The notes under the pieces: generated by a model | What the model was told of the DNA's origin: nothing | Seen by the model: the letters and a program-made list of their open reading frames with translations, nothing else | The model's database searches: none | Part shown: in pieces, positions 35,821 to 45,819 of the stretch | Numbering within the stretch: the stretch's first letter is position 1 | How the letters are laid out: each line of letters starts with the position of its first letter | From: Leptospirales bacterium | Lineage (GTDB): Bacteria; Spirochaetota; Leptospiria; Leptospirales; Leptonemataceae | DNA length: 64,000 bases | NCBI GenBank assembly: GCA_019694655.1 | Contig: JAIBBN010000001.1 | Coordinates: forward strand, 186,001-250,000 | Direction of reading: 5' to 3' | Position numbers and translations under genes: made by a program

Positions 35821-36580
35821 AAGACTGGACCTCGGTCGACGCCCTGCACGTCGATCGGGGCCAATCTCATGGAGGCGCCTGCCCTGCGGGGAGTGGCGAA
35901 GGGCCGCGCCCAGGCCCTCCGCTGCACAACGCATCTCTCAGCTATGACCGGCGGCCAATGCAGTGCGCTGATCTGCGCCTGCCTCGCGCACGCATTCGCG
36001 GCGTTCGGCCGCCAGCAAGCTTGAACTCACTATCAACGCGGTCAGAATTTACTTCGTCATACGAAATCTATTCTCCTGAATGGATCAGCCATTCATCTAA
36101 AGGACGCACGATCTGATTCGATTCGGCCAAAAAATGGCCAATACAAATGCCGCCGCAAGCGCCGCCTGGATTTGAATTTTTGCCATGTAATTTAACATTG
36201 AACTATTTGGGAGCGGGCGATCCTGTCCTCCGCCATGGGACTGCCCGGGCGCCGCTGAAATTTGCAGGACGGCTATTAAGCCCTGCGGCCTGCGGCCGAT
36301 GGAAGCCTTACCGAGTCTCCGTCCAGATGCCGCCCGGCGCCCCTCCCTGCGCCGGCGGCCTTTGGGCTGGCGGCGTCGCTTTTGTCCGGGGCAATTTTTT
36401 TGTGGCGGCGGGTTTTTTTTCCCGCCGGCCCTTAAGGCGCCCCCCGTCGCCTCCCGATCTGTGACTGGGGCTTTCCGTCTATTGGCGTCCGAAAGGATTC
36501 GGACCTGGACGGGGCCGCCGGATATATAGAAACCGGGCCAACATCCCGGAGACATACGCCGTTTCAGGGAGGAAACGCGA
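35821..36580. other. Long non-coding region before the first flagellin gene
   Basis: 760 bases with no supported gene. Visible elements: hairpins at 36077-36095 (TGAATGG/CCATTCA), 36487-36504 (GTCCGAA, loop AGGA, TTCGGAC) and 36533-36549 (CCGGG/CCCGG); two G+C-rich blocks around T-runs near 36394-36430; a weak sigma-28-like pair at 36098-36124 (TAAA, 15 bases, TTCGATTC); and a GGGAGG ribosome site at the end. It could contain a regulatory leader or small RNA. Confidence 0.45.
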
Positions 36581-37426
36581 ATGATCATCAACCATAACCT
36601 TTCCGCGATCAATTCGAATCGCGTCCTCAAGTTCCAGCATTGGGAAGTGGACCGGAATATGGAGAGGTTGTCTTCGGGCATGCGGATCAACCGCGCCGGA
36701 GATGACGCCTCTGGATTGGCCGTATCTGAAAAGATGCGCGCTCAAATAGCCGGTTTGCGCCAGGCGGAACGTAACACTGAAGACGGGATGAGCATGATCC
36801 AGACCGCCGAAGGCTACATGTCTGGAGTCGCGGACATCTTACAACGAATTCGCGTTCTGGCTGTCCAGGCCTCGAACGGAATCTACACTGCCAGCGACCG
36901 GCAGAACATTCAGGTCGAAGTGTCTCAGCTCGTCGACGAGATTGATCGCGTCGCATCGCAAGCTGAGTTCAACAAGATGAATCTGTTGATGGGCCACTAC
37001 GCACGCGGATCACGCGTGAGCTCAATGTGGTTCCATATTGGACCAAACCAGCATCAGCGCGAGCGGGTATACATCTCTACGATGACCGCCCTGTCGCTGA
37101 ACGTACGACGTGTGGATGGCAGCATTGTTAGCCTCTCCACGCCGGCCATGGCCAACGAGGCGCTGGGAATGGTGGATTCTGCGTTGACGCGTATCAACAA
37201 GCAACGCGCGGACCTGGGCGCTTACTTCAATCGCCTCGAACACGCCGCCAAAGGCTTGATGAACGCCTACGAAAACACGCAGGCGGCGGAAAGCCGCATT
37301 CGCGATACGGATATGGCCGAGGAATCTGTGGCTTTCACCAAGAACCAGATTCTGGTCCAAACCGGAACGGCCATGCTCGCTCAGGCGAATATCCGCCCGC
37401 AGTCAGTATTGCAACTGCTGCGATAA
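36581..37426 (+). CDS. Flagellin, FlaB type (first copy)
   Basis: 281 residues. The N-terminus [17 protein letters not shown] and C-terminus [17 protein letters not shown] are the spirochaetal flagellin D0/D1 ends; between them [20 protein letters not shown] is the conserved block. There is no large D2/D3 insert, as usual for periplasmic flagella. Its twin is 258 bases downstream. GGGAGG precedes the ATG. Confidence 0.95.
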   Translation: MIINHNLSAINSNRVLKFQHWEVDRNMERLSSGMRINRAGDDASGLAVSEKMRAQIAGLRQAERNTEDGMSMIQTAEGYMSGVADILQRIRVLAVQASNGIYTASDRQNIQVEVSQLVDEIDRVASQAEFNKMNLLMGHYARGSRVSSMWFHIGPNQHQRERVYISTMTALSLNVRRVDGSIVSLSTPAMANEALGMVDSALTRINKQRADLGAYFNRLEHAAKGLMNAYENTQAAESRIRDTDMAEESVAFTKNQILVQTGTAMLAQANIRPQSVLQLLR

Positions 37427-37684
37427 GGATTCGATCGAATTGAACTCAGGAGGATGAGAGTATTGCGCTGATTGAACCTTCCTGAATCTCCATTTGCGTT
37501 CTCTCTCCGCCAGGCGCCGCCGGGCGCCTTCCGGGGGGAGGACGCAAGACTGTGCGGGATCGTCGCTCAGGCGGCGAACCGAACAGGCTGCTTTCTCCAT
37601 GACTCTGGCGCGACGCAAGTAGCGCCGCAGTCGCTTCCGGCACGGAAGTCGGAAAAGAGAAAAAGAAAGCAAAAGGAGTGCAGG

Positions 37685-38530
37685 ATGATTATCAATCACA
37701 ACATGAGCGCGGTGAATGCCCATCGCGTTTATAAGTTCAATCAGTGGCAAGTGGACAAGTCCATGGCGCGACTGGCCTCCGGAGAGCGGATCAACCGCGC
37801 CGGAGACGATCCGTCCGGGCTTGCGGTGTCTGAGAAGATGCGGACCCAGGTTCAGGGTTTGCGACAGGCAGAGCGTAATACCGAGGACGGGATGAGCTTC
37901 ATCCAGACCACGGAAGGCTACCTGGGGCAAATTGCTGACATCGTGCAGCGAATCAGGGTACTGGCGGTACAATCCGCTAACGGCATCTACAGCCGGGAAG
38001 ACCGGCAGCTGATACAGGTTGAGGTTTCTCAACTTGTTGACGAAGTCGATCGAGTTGCGTCGCAGGCGGAATTCAATCGCTTCAAGCTGCTGCTCGGCGA
38101 ATATTCGCGAGGATCACGCAGCGGCTCCATGTGGTTTCAGATGGGGGCCAATGCGGCGCAGAGGGAGCGCGTGTTCATCACTACGATGACGGCGCGAGCT
38201 CTGAGTCTCCGCGGCGCGGATTCGCGCGCGGTGACGATCTCTACGCCAGCCGGGGCCAACGATACGATCGGCAGCGCCGATAAGGCTTTGACCAGGCTGA
38301 TGCGTTTGCGGGCTGATCTGGGCGGTTACTATAACCGGCTGGAACATTCTGCAAAGGGGCTGATGAATGCGTATGAAAACGTCATGGCATCAGAATCGCG
38401 AATTAGAGATGCAGATATGGCGGAGGAGATGGTTGAGCTCACCACTCGCCAGATTCTATCTCAGACCTCCGTCGCAATGCTGGCGCAGGCTGGCGTGCGT
38501 CCACAGGGGATTCTATCGCTCTTGCGTTGA
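37685..38530 (+). CDS. Flagellin, FlaB type (second copy)
   Basis: 281 residues, the same length as the upstream copy. It starts [20 protein letters not shown], has [20 protein letters not shown] and ends [17 protein letters not shown]. The copies share most of the ends and differ in the middle. AAAAGGAG precedes the ATG; a frame open from 37472 is not used. A strong terminator follows. Confidence 0.95.
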   Translation: MIINHNMSAVNAHRVYKFNQWQVDKSMARLASGERINRAGDDPSGLAVSEKMRTQVQGLRQAERNTEDGMSFIQTTEGYLGQIADIVQRIRVLAVQSANGIYSREDRQLIQVEVSQLVDEVDRVASQAEFNRFKLLLGEYSRGSRSGSMWFQMGANAAQRERVFITTMTARALSLRGADSRAVTISTPAGANDTIGSADKALTRLMRLRADLGGYYNRLEHSAKGLMNAYENVMASESRIRDADMAEEMVELTTRQILSQTSVAMLAQAGVRPQGILSLLR

Positions 38531-38628
38531 GGCAGCGCCTTCAACCTGAGCGGACGAATCCCGCCGGCGCATAAACGAGAGCGTATTTGTGCGGAGCTCG
38601 CCCAAAGCGCCCGAAAAAGGACCTGCAC

Positions 38629-38657
38629 AACCCGGGGTTTCGCCCCGGGTTTTTTTT
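38629..38657 (+). terminator. Rho-independent terminator after the flagellins
   Basis: A 9-bp stem (AACCCGGGG paired with CCCCGGGTT, loop TTTCG) leading into a run of eight T. Confidence 0.9.
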
Positions 38658-38736
38658 GGCGTCGGCAGGATTCGTCCAGTTCCAGTATCGGTAGTAGACG
38701 AAAAAAGCTGAGCTCTTGCGGCAGGCGGCGGGAAGA

Positions 38737-41163
38737 CTACTGTTCCACGCAGATCAGGTTGCGCGTTGCTCCGTTGCAGCTCGTACTGCCATTGCTCAGT
38801 GCGGTGCCATTGGTTGCAGTAACGCTGCCAAATGCGCCAAAGATGATGGGGCCGGAACTTGCCCACTGTCCGCATTCGAGCAGCACGCCCTGTGCCGTCC
38901 AATTGCTGTTCAGCCCGGTCCAGGCGGTTCCGGCGGCGCCAAAGGCATTGGTAAAGGCGCCAAACACAAAGATCCCATTTGCATCCGTGGTAAAGAGGGC
39001 GGTGGTCAGGTTGGTTCGGTAATATGCCTGATTTGCGGCAAGCACCCAGGCGATGTGTTCGCCAGGTCCGCCGCCGCAATTAGCGGTGGTACAGGCAATG
39101 CGTGTGTTGAGGTTTGACTCCACCATCAACGCGCGCCATACGCCAGGGCCGGCCGGTTTGTTTGCGTCTGCCGCACACTTGGCATCGGCCCCGGCTATGC
39201 CGCCTACGGTTTGTCCATTCCAGGTTCCGGCGGTGACAAAGATCCGTTTCACGTCATTGTCCGTGATATTGGCCGTAATCGACGGCAGCGGGTTGAGCGC
39301 CAGATAGCCTGCCGGTCCTGCTGTTACGCTGTGTGCAATTACGCCGGTGTGGTTGGCTTCGGCGGCGCCATCGTCATTGGCTGTCACGGTAACGGTCTGA
39401 TTCGCACACCAGTTACCCGGCCCCGGACAGGCCCCCGTCGTGAAGGTCAGGTTGATTGCGTTGTCGGCGCCGCCGCCAAGATCGAGCTGTGCATCTGGAT
39501 CAATGTTGATCGTCACATTGACGCCCGGATCCGAGGTCAATTTGATCGTATACGTGTCGGTGGCGCCGCCTTCTGTTACGTTGGTTACGCCGCCGCTCTG
39601 AACCATTAGGACGCCGTCCGAATCGTTGTCGGCGATGTTTACATTTACGTTGGCCAGCGGGTTCAGCGCGAGATAGGCGGCCGGCGAACCAGCTGCGACG
39701 GTGTGAGTGATGACGCCAGTGTGGGGAGTCGCTTCGGCGGCAACATCATCGATGGCAGTAACTGAAACGGTCTGGGCCGTGCACCAGTTGGCCGGCGGAC
39801 AGGCGGCGCCGCCGGTAAAGGTGAGATTGGTTGCCACGCCCGCTCCGCCGCCGTTGACACTGAGCTGCAAATCGGGGTCCACGGTGATGGTGACATTGGA
39901 TTCTGGTCGATAGCCCAGCACGATGGTGTAGGTGTCCGCGGTCGCCGGGGTTAGCTCATCCACATCGACGCTGCCCGCCGTATTGAAAGTAACACTGCCA
40001 CGGTCGTTGTCAGTGATTGTAGCAATGATGTTGACCGGGGCCAGTGCAACATAGGGCGCCGGTCCAGCGATTACAGTACGTGTGATGGTAGTCGTATGAT
40101 CGCCTTCGTCGACGGCATCGTTTACAGCGGTGACAGTGACCGTCTGCGCCGTGCACCAGTTCCCCGGTCCGGGACAGGCGCCGGTCGTAAATACCAGATC
40201 CAGCGGATTGCCGGCGCCGGCGCCAACATCGCCCTGGGCGTCTGGATCGATGCGAACCGTTGTGTTGGAGGAGGGCTGCAGGGTCAGCGATACGTTGATA
40301 GAATCAGTGGCGCCATTCTCTACCAGTACTGTACTTCCGCCGCTTTCCACTAGCGAGACGCCGGCCGCATCATTGTCCGTCAGATTGGCGGTCACGTTCG
40401 ATATCGCCAGGCCGTTGTATTTTGGATCGGCGCTTGTTGCCGCGTTAGTGATCGTGCCCGTGTGGGCGCCCTCGACTACAGTATCATTGACGGCGCTGAC
40501 TGTAATTGTCTGCGGAACGCACCAGTTCCCGGGGCCAGGACAGGCGCCCGCAGTAAATGTTAGCGGCGCTGAGGCTGCGCCGTTGACGCGCGTCTGACTA
40601 TCGGCTGTGGCCGTAACCGTTACACTGGCCGTTGGCGCAAAAGTAAGCACAACGGTGTAGGCGCCAGTGGCGCCGCCCTCGGTTGCCGCCACAGTCGTCG
40701 TGGAAAGGGAGATGCCGGCGCTGTCGTTGTCGGTGATGCCGGCAACCACGATGCCAGGATTCAGGCTCTGGAAAGCCAGATCGCTGGTTGAAACAGAATG
40801 GGTGATGTAGCCAAAGTGGTTGCCCTCGATGATCAGATCGTCAACGGCCGTCACAATCACGCCCTGCGGCGTAGAATAGTTGCTGCTGTTGAAGGTCAGG
40901 CTGGTCGTGGAGACGCTCAATTGGGAATCGGGCACAACCTGGATGGTGACGGGAGCTGTGGGCGCCTGGTTAAGACGGAGCGAGTAGGTGTCCGTTGCAC
41001 CTCCCTCGGTCACGTTCAGCGTGGCCAGCACGGAAACTCCGGGGGTCGGCAGCAGCCCAAGCGCCAGAAAATTTGGCAGCTCCGGCGACTGAGCGCAGGC
41101 AAAGGCGCTGCAGCTAAGGCCGGCAATGCCAAAAAGTCGCAAGAATTTGCGCAAAGTAGCCAT
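38737..41163 (-). CDS. Lipoprotein with five Calx-beta-like repeats and a DUF1554 domain
   Basis: 808 residues. Signal peptide with lipobox AFAC. Residues about 45-650 hold five repeats of roughly 110-120 residues, each ending in a T/A-DND motif (ITDNDSAG, LTDNDAAG, ITDNDRGS, IADNDSDG, ITDNDVKR), which suggests calcium binding in a Calx-beta-like fold. Four repeats carry a cysteine pair, CPGPGNWC or CPPANWC. The last 165 residues (KRIFVTAGTWNGQTVGGIAG; AKCAADANKP; CGQWASSG; RNLICVEQ) match DUF1554, the domain of leptospiral Len proteins, some of which bind host factors. It is presumably surface-exposed. Confidence 0.85.
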   Translation of the reverse strand: MATLRKFLRLFGIAGLSCSAFACAQSPELPNFLALGLLPTPGVSVLATLNVTEGGATDTYSLRLNQAPTAPVTIQVVPDSQLSVSTTSLTFNSSNYSTPQGVIVTAVDDLIIEGNHFGYITHSVSTSDLAFQSLNPGIVVAGITDNDSAGISLSTTTVAATEGGATGAYTVVLTFAPTASVTVTATADSQTRVNGAASAPLTFTAGACPGPGNWCVPQTITVSAVNDTVVEGAHTGTITNAATSADPKYNGLAISNVTANLTDNDAAGVSLVESGGSTVLVENGATDSINVSLTLQPSSNTTVRIDPDAQGDVGAGAGNPLDLVFTTGACPGPGNWCTAQTVTVTAVNDAVDEGDHTTTITRTVIAGPAPYVALAPVNIIATITDNDRGSVTFNTAGSVDVDELTPATADTYTIVLGYRPESNVTITVDPDLQLSVNGGGAGVATNLTFTGGAACPPANWCTAQTVSVTAIDDVAAEATPHTGVITHTVAAGSPAAYLALNPLANVNVNIADNDSDGVLMVQSGGVTNVTEGGATDTYTIKLTSDPGVNVTINIDPDAQLDLGGGADNAINLTFTTGACPGPGNWCANQTVTVTANDDGAAEANHTGVIAHSVTAGPAGYLALNPLPSITANITDNDVKRIFVTAGTWNGQTVGGIAGADAKCAADANKPAGPGVWRALMVESNLNTRIACTTANCGGGPGEHIAWVLAANQAYYRTNLTTALFTTDANGIFVFGAFTNAFGAAGTAWTGLNSNWTAQGVLLECGQWASSGPIIFGAFGSVTATNGTALSNGSTSCNGATRNLICVEQ

Positions 41164-41252
41164 CTCTCTAAATCACAGGCGCAAGTGATTCCCAACTAAG
41201 AATCGGCCTTTTCCAGTCTCCCCCGAAGGCATTCCCTGCTGAGGCGAAGCGC

Positions 41253-41309
41253 GAGCAGATTTGTGCACATCAGGGGGGACTCTGACGCTACGTCAGCCAA
41301 AATCTGCTC
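41253..41309. other. Nested inverted repeats between the Calx-beta and crotonase genes
   Basis: An outer 10-bp pair (GAGCAGATTT and AAATCTGCTC) encloses an inner 6-bp hairpin (CTGACG-CTA-CGTCAG, 41282-41296). The 216-base gap has no gene. It lies upstream of the lipoprotein gene and downstream of the isomerase gene, so it could be a terminator, a leader or an operator. Confidence 0.45.
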
Positions 41310-41379
41310 TGAAGCGGGCGGACCCTGGCCGCACTCTAGATTGGACGGCCCTTACCGCCAATTTCCTGGCCCGGCGCAG

Positions 41380-42192
41380 TCAAGCCGGGCCCTTCCGCGC
41401 GCGCATCGCCGCGACCATTTCCCGCAGCGCCTTGCTGTCGAGCATCCCTGCATTCCATACTGCAAGATAGTCAATGCTGTCGGCAATGCCGTGTTCCTGG
41501 ATAAAATTTAGCGCTTGTTTTGTGCCGCGAACAGCAATGGCGGGGTTGGCGGCAATCTGGGCGGCCAGCTGCAGCGTGGCGGCCTGCATTTCGGCCTGCG
41601 TAGTGTAAACCTGACTGACCAGCTGCATGCGCTGCGCTTCGACGGCTGAAAAGTCGGCGGCGGTCAAAGCCATCAGCCGCGTATTGCTCATGCCAATGAT
41701 TCCCGGCAGGCGATTCAAGCTGCCCATATCGGCGACGATGGCCACCCTGGCTTCGCGCAGCGAAAAGCTGGCGTCGGCGCTGCACAGGCGAAGATCGCAG
41801 GCTGCAATCAGATCCAGGCCGCCGCCAATGCAGTGCCGATGCACGCCAGCAACCCAGATCTTAGGGCTGGCGGCAATGGCATTGAGTCCCTTTTGCATGG
41901 TGCGAATCAACGCCAGCAATCCTTCCCGGCCATCAGCCTCCGGCGACGATATGGTCGTTTCGAAACGCTCAAAAAACTCCGGAATATCAAGTCCGGTGCT
42001 GAACGACTTTCCGCGCGCCAGCAGCGCTACCGCCGACAGCTCGGATCTGGCATTGAGCTCTTCAACAAGCGCCGGCAGATCCCTCCAGAAATCCCAGCTC
42101 ATGGCGTTGCGCGCCTGCGGTCGATTGAGCCAGACCGTAGCCACGCCGGGGGCGGTTCCCAATTCAATTTCAAAAAATGGATAGGAAGTCAT
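41380..42192 (-). CDS. Delta(3,5)-delta(2,4)-dienoyl-CoA isomerase (ECH1-like crotonase)
   Basis: 270 residues of the crotonase fold. The three catalytic acids of ECH1 are in place: the Asp in CIGGGLDLIAACD, the Glu in SLREARVAI and the Asp in VADMGSLNRLP. The oxyanion hole is around KSFSTGLDI. The enzyme lets beta-oxidation handle odd-position double bonds. Its ATG overlaps the stop of the upstream sensor gene by 4 bases. Confidence 0.8.
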   Translation of the reverse strand: MTSYPFFEIELGTAPGVATVWLNRPQARNAMSWDFWRDLPALVEELNARSELSAVALLARGKSFSTGLDIPEFFERFETTISSPEADGREGLLALIRTMQKGLNAIAASPKIWVAGVHRHCIGGGLDLIAACDLRLCSADASFSLREARVAIVADMGSLNRLPGIIGMSNTRLMALTAADFSAVEAQRMQLVSQVYTTQAEMQAATLQLAAQIAANPAIAVRGTKQALNFIQEHGIADSIDYLAVWNAGMLDSKALREMVAAMRARKGPA

Positions 42193-44111
42193 GGCTGCTC
42201 CTCGCTCCGCAGACTGGATTTATCCCAGTAGTACCGGGCCACGTTGTCCTGGGGTTCATCGGACAGTCGAGTCGCAAAAAATTCGCGGGCCTGGCTGAAG
42301 TTGCCGCGCAAATAGCTGCGCACTCCCTCCTCGAATTGCGGCAGGCTGAGGTCTCCCGCCCCGGCCAGGGCGTCGCGTCGATGCAACAGCTCGTAGACTG
42401 AACATTCCGGAGCGCCTGCTTCGAGAATATGGCGCGCAATCATGCGCAACTGGTAGCGCCCGGGATCGCGCAGTTGCGCCAGCACCGGTGCGCTGAGTAC
42501 AATTTCGGCGCCCATTGTTGCTGCTAGCGACTGTAGCTCGCTGACGCTCTGCGTCGCAGCAAGCGCAGGCTGCCGACCGCTTGGTGCGATCGATGTTTCA
42601 ACATGAATGCCCATAGTACAGCGTACCTGCTGCAAAAGAGGCTCGCCACGGTCGCGCATTTCGCGAAGCGCCTCCTTAATATCAAGCGCCGCTTCAGTCG
42701 CTGCCTCCGCAGAATCAAAAAACCGGGCGGCGACCAGCGATTGACTGCTGAACTCAAATCCATTGCGATTCAGAAGCACTGGCCGCAATACCTGATGTAA
42801 GTATTGCCGGCCCCGGGCGTCCGTTACCGCAGTTCCTTCCTCGCTGCCAACCAGATCACAAATCAGGATGATCGCCGGGCGTGAGCGTGTCTGCGCTGGC
42901 GTTTCAAGATCCACGGCGTGGCGCGCGCTGCCTGTGCTGAGCGTTTCGTAGGACTGTACGGTCATCCAGAATAAGAGCCCAAGCGGCGCAACATAACCGG
43001 TATCCAGCAAGCCGCGCGAATAAAGGATGTCATTGAAGACAGCCAGGGCCATCGGCGTTGCGCCGACCAGAGAACGTTGCGCCCCGGATTGGCCGCGGCG
43101 TGCGCAGCGAATCAGAGTAATCAGGAAGTAGATTACGAAAAGACCAATCAGGGCCTGATAGGGCGTCAGAGCGCCGCTGAATTGGCGCACGGAAAAAAAC
43201 AGAGTATGAAGTGCAAAGCCAATGCCGGCTGACCAAACCAGCGCCAGAGCAAATCGCCGCTCTTTACCGCCATAGTTTGCGATTGCATAGGCGGCCACGC
43301 AGGGCAGGGCCAGAATGTGGCTCAGGTATTCAATGCGCACCATCCACTGCCATTCAGCATCGGGCCAGATGGCGTAAGCAAGATATCGGCCCGTAAAGAG
43401 CGTCCTGATCGACATCAGGAATGCAAAACAGCCAAAGGCCAGCGAGTCGATGCTGTTGCGTCGACCAATGAAAACGCTGAATTGATAGATGCCGATCAAT
43501 GCCAGGGCGCCGGCCAGGGCAAAATCTCGAAGCAGCGTTGCGCGCCTCAAAAAATCCAGCCGTGCAGCATCGCCAAATTCCGGGGCAAACCACATCCCGC
43601 CGCTGCGGTGGAAGAAATTGGCAATCAAGCAGCGCAGTCGAAGTGCGCCACGGGCCGCAGGAAGTTGCAGCAGCTCGCTGCGATAAGCTGGGATGCTATC
43701 GGCGGCCCGGTCGGCCACAACGCCAACCGAAGATATAAGCTGACCGTTTACATAGCAGCGACTGGCAACGCCCTGCGGCGGCAGCTCCAGGGCCAATGGC
43801 GGCTGGGGCTCGCCTTCTGGAAGCAGAATCAGCAGCTCGTAGGCGCCAACGCCAATGCCGCCGGAAACTATCGAATTCCAGTTGCCAGGAACTGATTGAT
43901 AGAAGCTTTGCTCTGGCTGACTTTCTGGAGCGGGTAGCTGTTGTGGCCAGAATTTCCAGGCGCCTCGTAGCGAGTAGCTTTCGCTGCGCAGGGAGTGTCC
44001 GCGCAGATCGAGAACGCCGGCTTTCGCCGTCGGCTTACATGCCGCGCCGAAGGCGGAAATCGCCAGGAGAAATCCGACGGCCACGCAACGTCGTTTCCGA
44101 CCGTGCGACAT
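42189..44111 (-). CDS. 7TMR-DISM sensor fused to a degenerate class III cyclase-like domain
   Basis: 640 residues. A lipobox (ISAFGAAC) precedes a carbohydrate-binding-like extracellular domain (VPGNWNSIVSGGIGVGAYEL; CYVNGQLISSVGVV), seven membrane segments (about 215-400), and a cyclase-like domain (about 430-570). One metal Asp remains (LICDLVGSEE), but the second metal site (usual GD) reads SSQS and the usual N-x3-R reads QSVSELQ. So it probably does not make cAMP. About 70 more residues with a TPR-like pattern (YLRGNFSQAREFFATRL) follow. The frame stays open to 44417. The lipobox start at 44111 is preferred. Confidence 0.75.
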   Translation of the reverse strand: MSHGRKRRCVAVGFLLAISAFGAACKPTAKAGVLDLRGHSLRSESYSLRGAWKFWPQQLPAPESQPEQSFYQSVPGNWNSIVSGGIGVGAYELLILLPEGEPQPPLALELPPQGVASRCYVNGQLISSVGVVADRAADSIPAYRSELLQLPAARGALRLRCLIANFFHRSGGMWFAPEFGDAARLDFLRRATLLRDFALAGALALIGIYQFSVFIGRRNSIDSLAFGCFAFLMSIRTLFTGRYLAYAIWPDAEWQWMVRIEYLSHILALPCVAAYAIANYGGKERRFALALVWSAGIGFALHTLFFSVRQFSGALTPYQALIGLFVIYFLITLIRCARRGQSGAQRSLVGATPMALAVFNDILYSRGLLDTGYVAPLGLLFWMTVQSYETLSTGSARHAVDLETPAQTRSRPAIILICDLVGSEEGTAVTDARGRQYLHQVLRPVLLNRNGFEFSSQSLVAARFFDSAEAATEAALDIKEALREMRDRGEPLLQQVRCTMGIHVETSIAPSGRQPALAATQSVSELQSLAATMGAEIVLSAPVLAQLRDPGRYQLRMIARHILEAGAPECSVYELLHRRDALAGAGDLSLPQFEEGVRSYLRGNFSQAREFFATRLSDEPQDNVARYYWDKSSLRSEEQP

Positions 44112-44223
44112 CCATCTACAGCCGCCGCCGGCCAGGCTGGAGGCAACAGCTTTTCGATAACGGGCGCAGCGGCGTTCTCCGGGAGTAGCTTGCCGAATTG
44201 CCAGGGGCGAGGACCGTGCCCCA

Positions 44224-44817
44224 ATGAGGTCGTGGATCCAGAAGCAAATAGAAGACAGCATCGCCGCCAAGCAAATGCTGATCGATCGATCCCTGGGCGA
44301 AATCGAATCCGCCGGCCGCGCGCTGGCCGACTCTTTTCGCCGCGGCGGCAAGACTCTGTTTTGCGGCAATGGCGGCTCCGCCGCCGACGCCCAGCATCTG
44401 GCAACCGAATTCAGCATTCGCTATCGCGCCCGGCCGGAACGTCCCAGCCTGCCTTCGATTTCACTGGCGGCGGACTCCAGCGCCGTCACAGCCTGCGGCA
44501 ATGATTTTGGCTTTGATCAAATCTTTGCCCGTCAGGTTGAGGGCCTTGGCCGCCCGGAAGATGCCATCGTGGGTATTACTACTTCTGGGAACTCGCTCAA
44601 TGTAATTGCCGCACTGCGCGTTGCTCGCCAGCGCGGAATGTGCGTGGTTGCCCTGAGCGGCGGGGACGGCGGTCTGCTGGCCAAAGCCGAACGCGCCAGC
44701 ATCGATCATTTGATTGTAGTTCCAGCTGCGGATACGGCGCGCATCCAGGAGTGTCATATCATGCTGGGACAAATCCTCTGCGCTATTGTGGAGAAAGAGC
44801 TCTACGGCTTTGATTGA
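44224..44817 (+). CDS. gmhA: Phosphoheptose isomerase (SIS domain)
   Basis: 197 residues with the GmhA signature: FCGNGGSAADAQHLATEF, RYRARPERPSLPSISLAADS, VGITTSGNSLNVIAAL and ECHIMLGQILCAIVE. GmhA turns sedoheptulose-7-phosphate into D-glycero-D-manno-heptose-7-phosphate, the first step of heptose for lipopolysaccharide. The ROK gene follows 15 bases later. Confidence 0.9.
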   Translation: MRSWIQKQIEDSIAAKQMLIDRSLGEIESAGRALADSFRRGGKTLFCGNGGSAADAQHLATEFSIRYRARPERPSLPSISLAADSSAVTACGNDFGFDQIFARQVEGLGRPEDAIVGITTSGNSLNVIAALRVARQRGMCVVALSGGDGGLLAKAERASIDHLIVVPAADTARIQECHIMLGQILCAIVEKELYGFD

Positions 44818-44832
44818 TTGCAGGGCAGAACC

Positions 44833-45819
44833 ATGCAAACAGCGCAGGCAGCATACCTGGGCATTGACCTGGGCGGAAGCAACATCTACGGCGTCGCCTT
44901 CAGTCCCGATTTTCAACCTCTGGCTGACGCGAAATGTGATACGGAAGCGCGCCAGGGCTATGAACATGTTCTCGAGCGTATTCGCTCGCAGATCGAACTC
45001 TTGCTGACTGCATCCAGAGAACAGGGCTACGTTCCCGCGGCCATTGGGCTGTGTGTTCCTGGCGTCATTGAAATGGAACAGGACACGGTTCGCACGGCGC
45101 CCAATCTCTCGTGGTCGGAGGTGCGGCCGCTGGAGCAACTGGCCTTGCCGCTTCCGGGCCGCCTGATCAATGATGTCAATGCCGGTCTGCTGGGAGAGCT
45201 TGATGCTATGCAAACTAAGCCGAGTATCGCCGCCGCCTACTTCTGCGGCACCGGTATTGGCGGCGCAATCTGGATTCACGGGAGATTGCTCACCGGCGCA
45301 CATGGCGGCGCGGGCGAAGCGGGACACTGCGTGGTTCGCGTTGGCGGCCGCCGTCCGGAAGGCGGCATCCGAGGATCGCTGGAGGCCTACATTGGCAAGT
45401 GGGCGCTCAATCGGCGCATCCAGGCGCGTCTGGAATCCGGAAAGAAGACGATGTTGCGCGAGCTGATAGACTACAACCTCAATAAGACGCCGGTCAAGTC
45501 GTCCTCGTTGAAGAAGGCCTATGAGGCGGGCGATCGTTATACTCGCGAACTGATGGAGGATTACTACGCTCGCTACCTTGGCGTCGGCATCAGTCAGTGT
45601 GTAAACTTGATCGAGCCGGAAATGGTGGTCTTAGGAGGGGGCATCATGGAAAGTCTTGGTCGCCGCCTGCTGCCTTCCATTGAGCGACACATGCGTCGTC
45701 ATTCGTTGACGTCGGCGCCAGAGTTGCGCCTGGCGGCGCTTGGCGATCTGGCCGGACCGCGTGGCGCGGCGGTCTATGCACGCCAGCTGGCGGAAACAGC
45801 CCAGGATGTTCGACAATGA
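44833..45819 (+). CDS. ROK-family kinase or regulator without the zinc motif
   Basis: 328 residues. It starts GIDLGGSNIYGVAF, has LCVPGVIE, LINDVNAGLLGEL, CGTGIGGAIWIHG and a GEAGH block; MVVLGGGIMESLG is the C-terminal adenosine site. The usual ROK zinc motif CxCGxxGCxE is replaced by RPEGGIRGSLEAY, so no zinc is expected. There is no helix-turn-helix, so it is more likely a sugar kinase. It may act with GmhA. ATG 44833; it overlaps the next gene by four bases. Confidence 0.8.
   Translation: MQTAQAAYLGIDLGGSNIYGVAFSPDFQPLADAKCDTEARQGYEHVLERIRSQIELLLTASREQGYVPAAIGLCVPGVIEMEQDTVRTAPNLSWSEVRPLEQLALPLPGRLINDVNAGLLGELDAMQTKPSIAAAYFCGTGIGGAIWIHGRLLTGAHGGAGEAGHCVVRVGGRRPEGGIRGSLEAYIGKWALNRRIQARLESGKKTMLRELIDYNLNKTPVKSSSLKKAYEAGDRYTRELMEDYYARYLGVGISQCVNLIEPEMVVLGGGIMESLGRRLLPSIERHMRRHSLTSAPELRLAALGDLAGPRGAAVYARQLAETAQDVRQ

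Noticed and set aside
37472-37684. Upstream extension of the second flagellin frame
   Set aside because: Flagellins start at MIINHN; the true ATG has AAAAGGAG.
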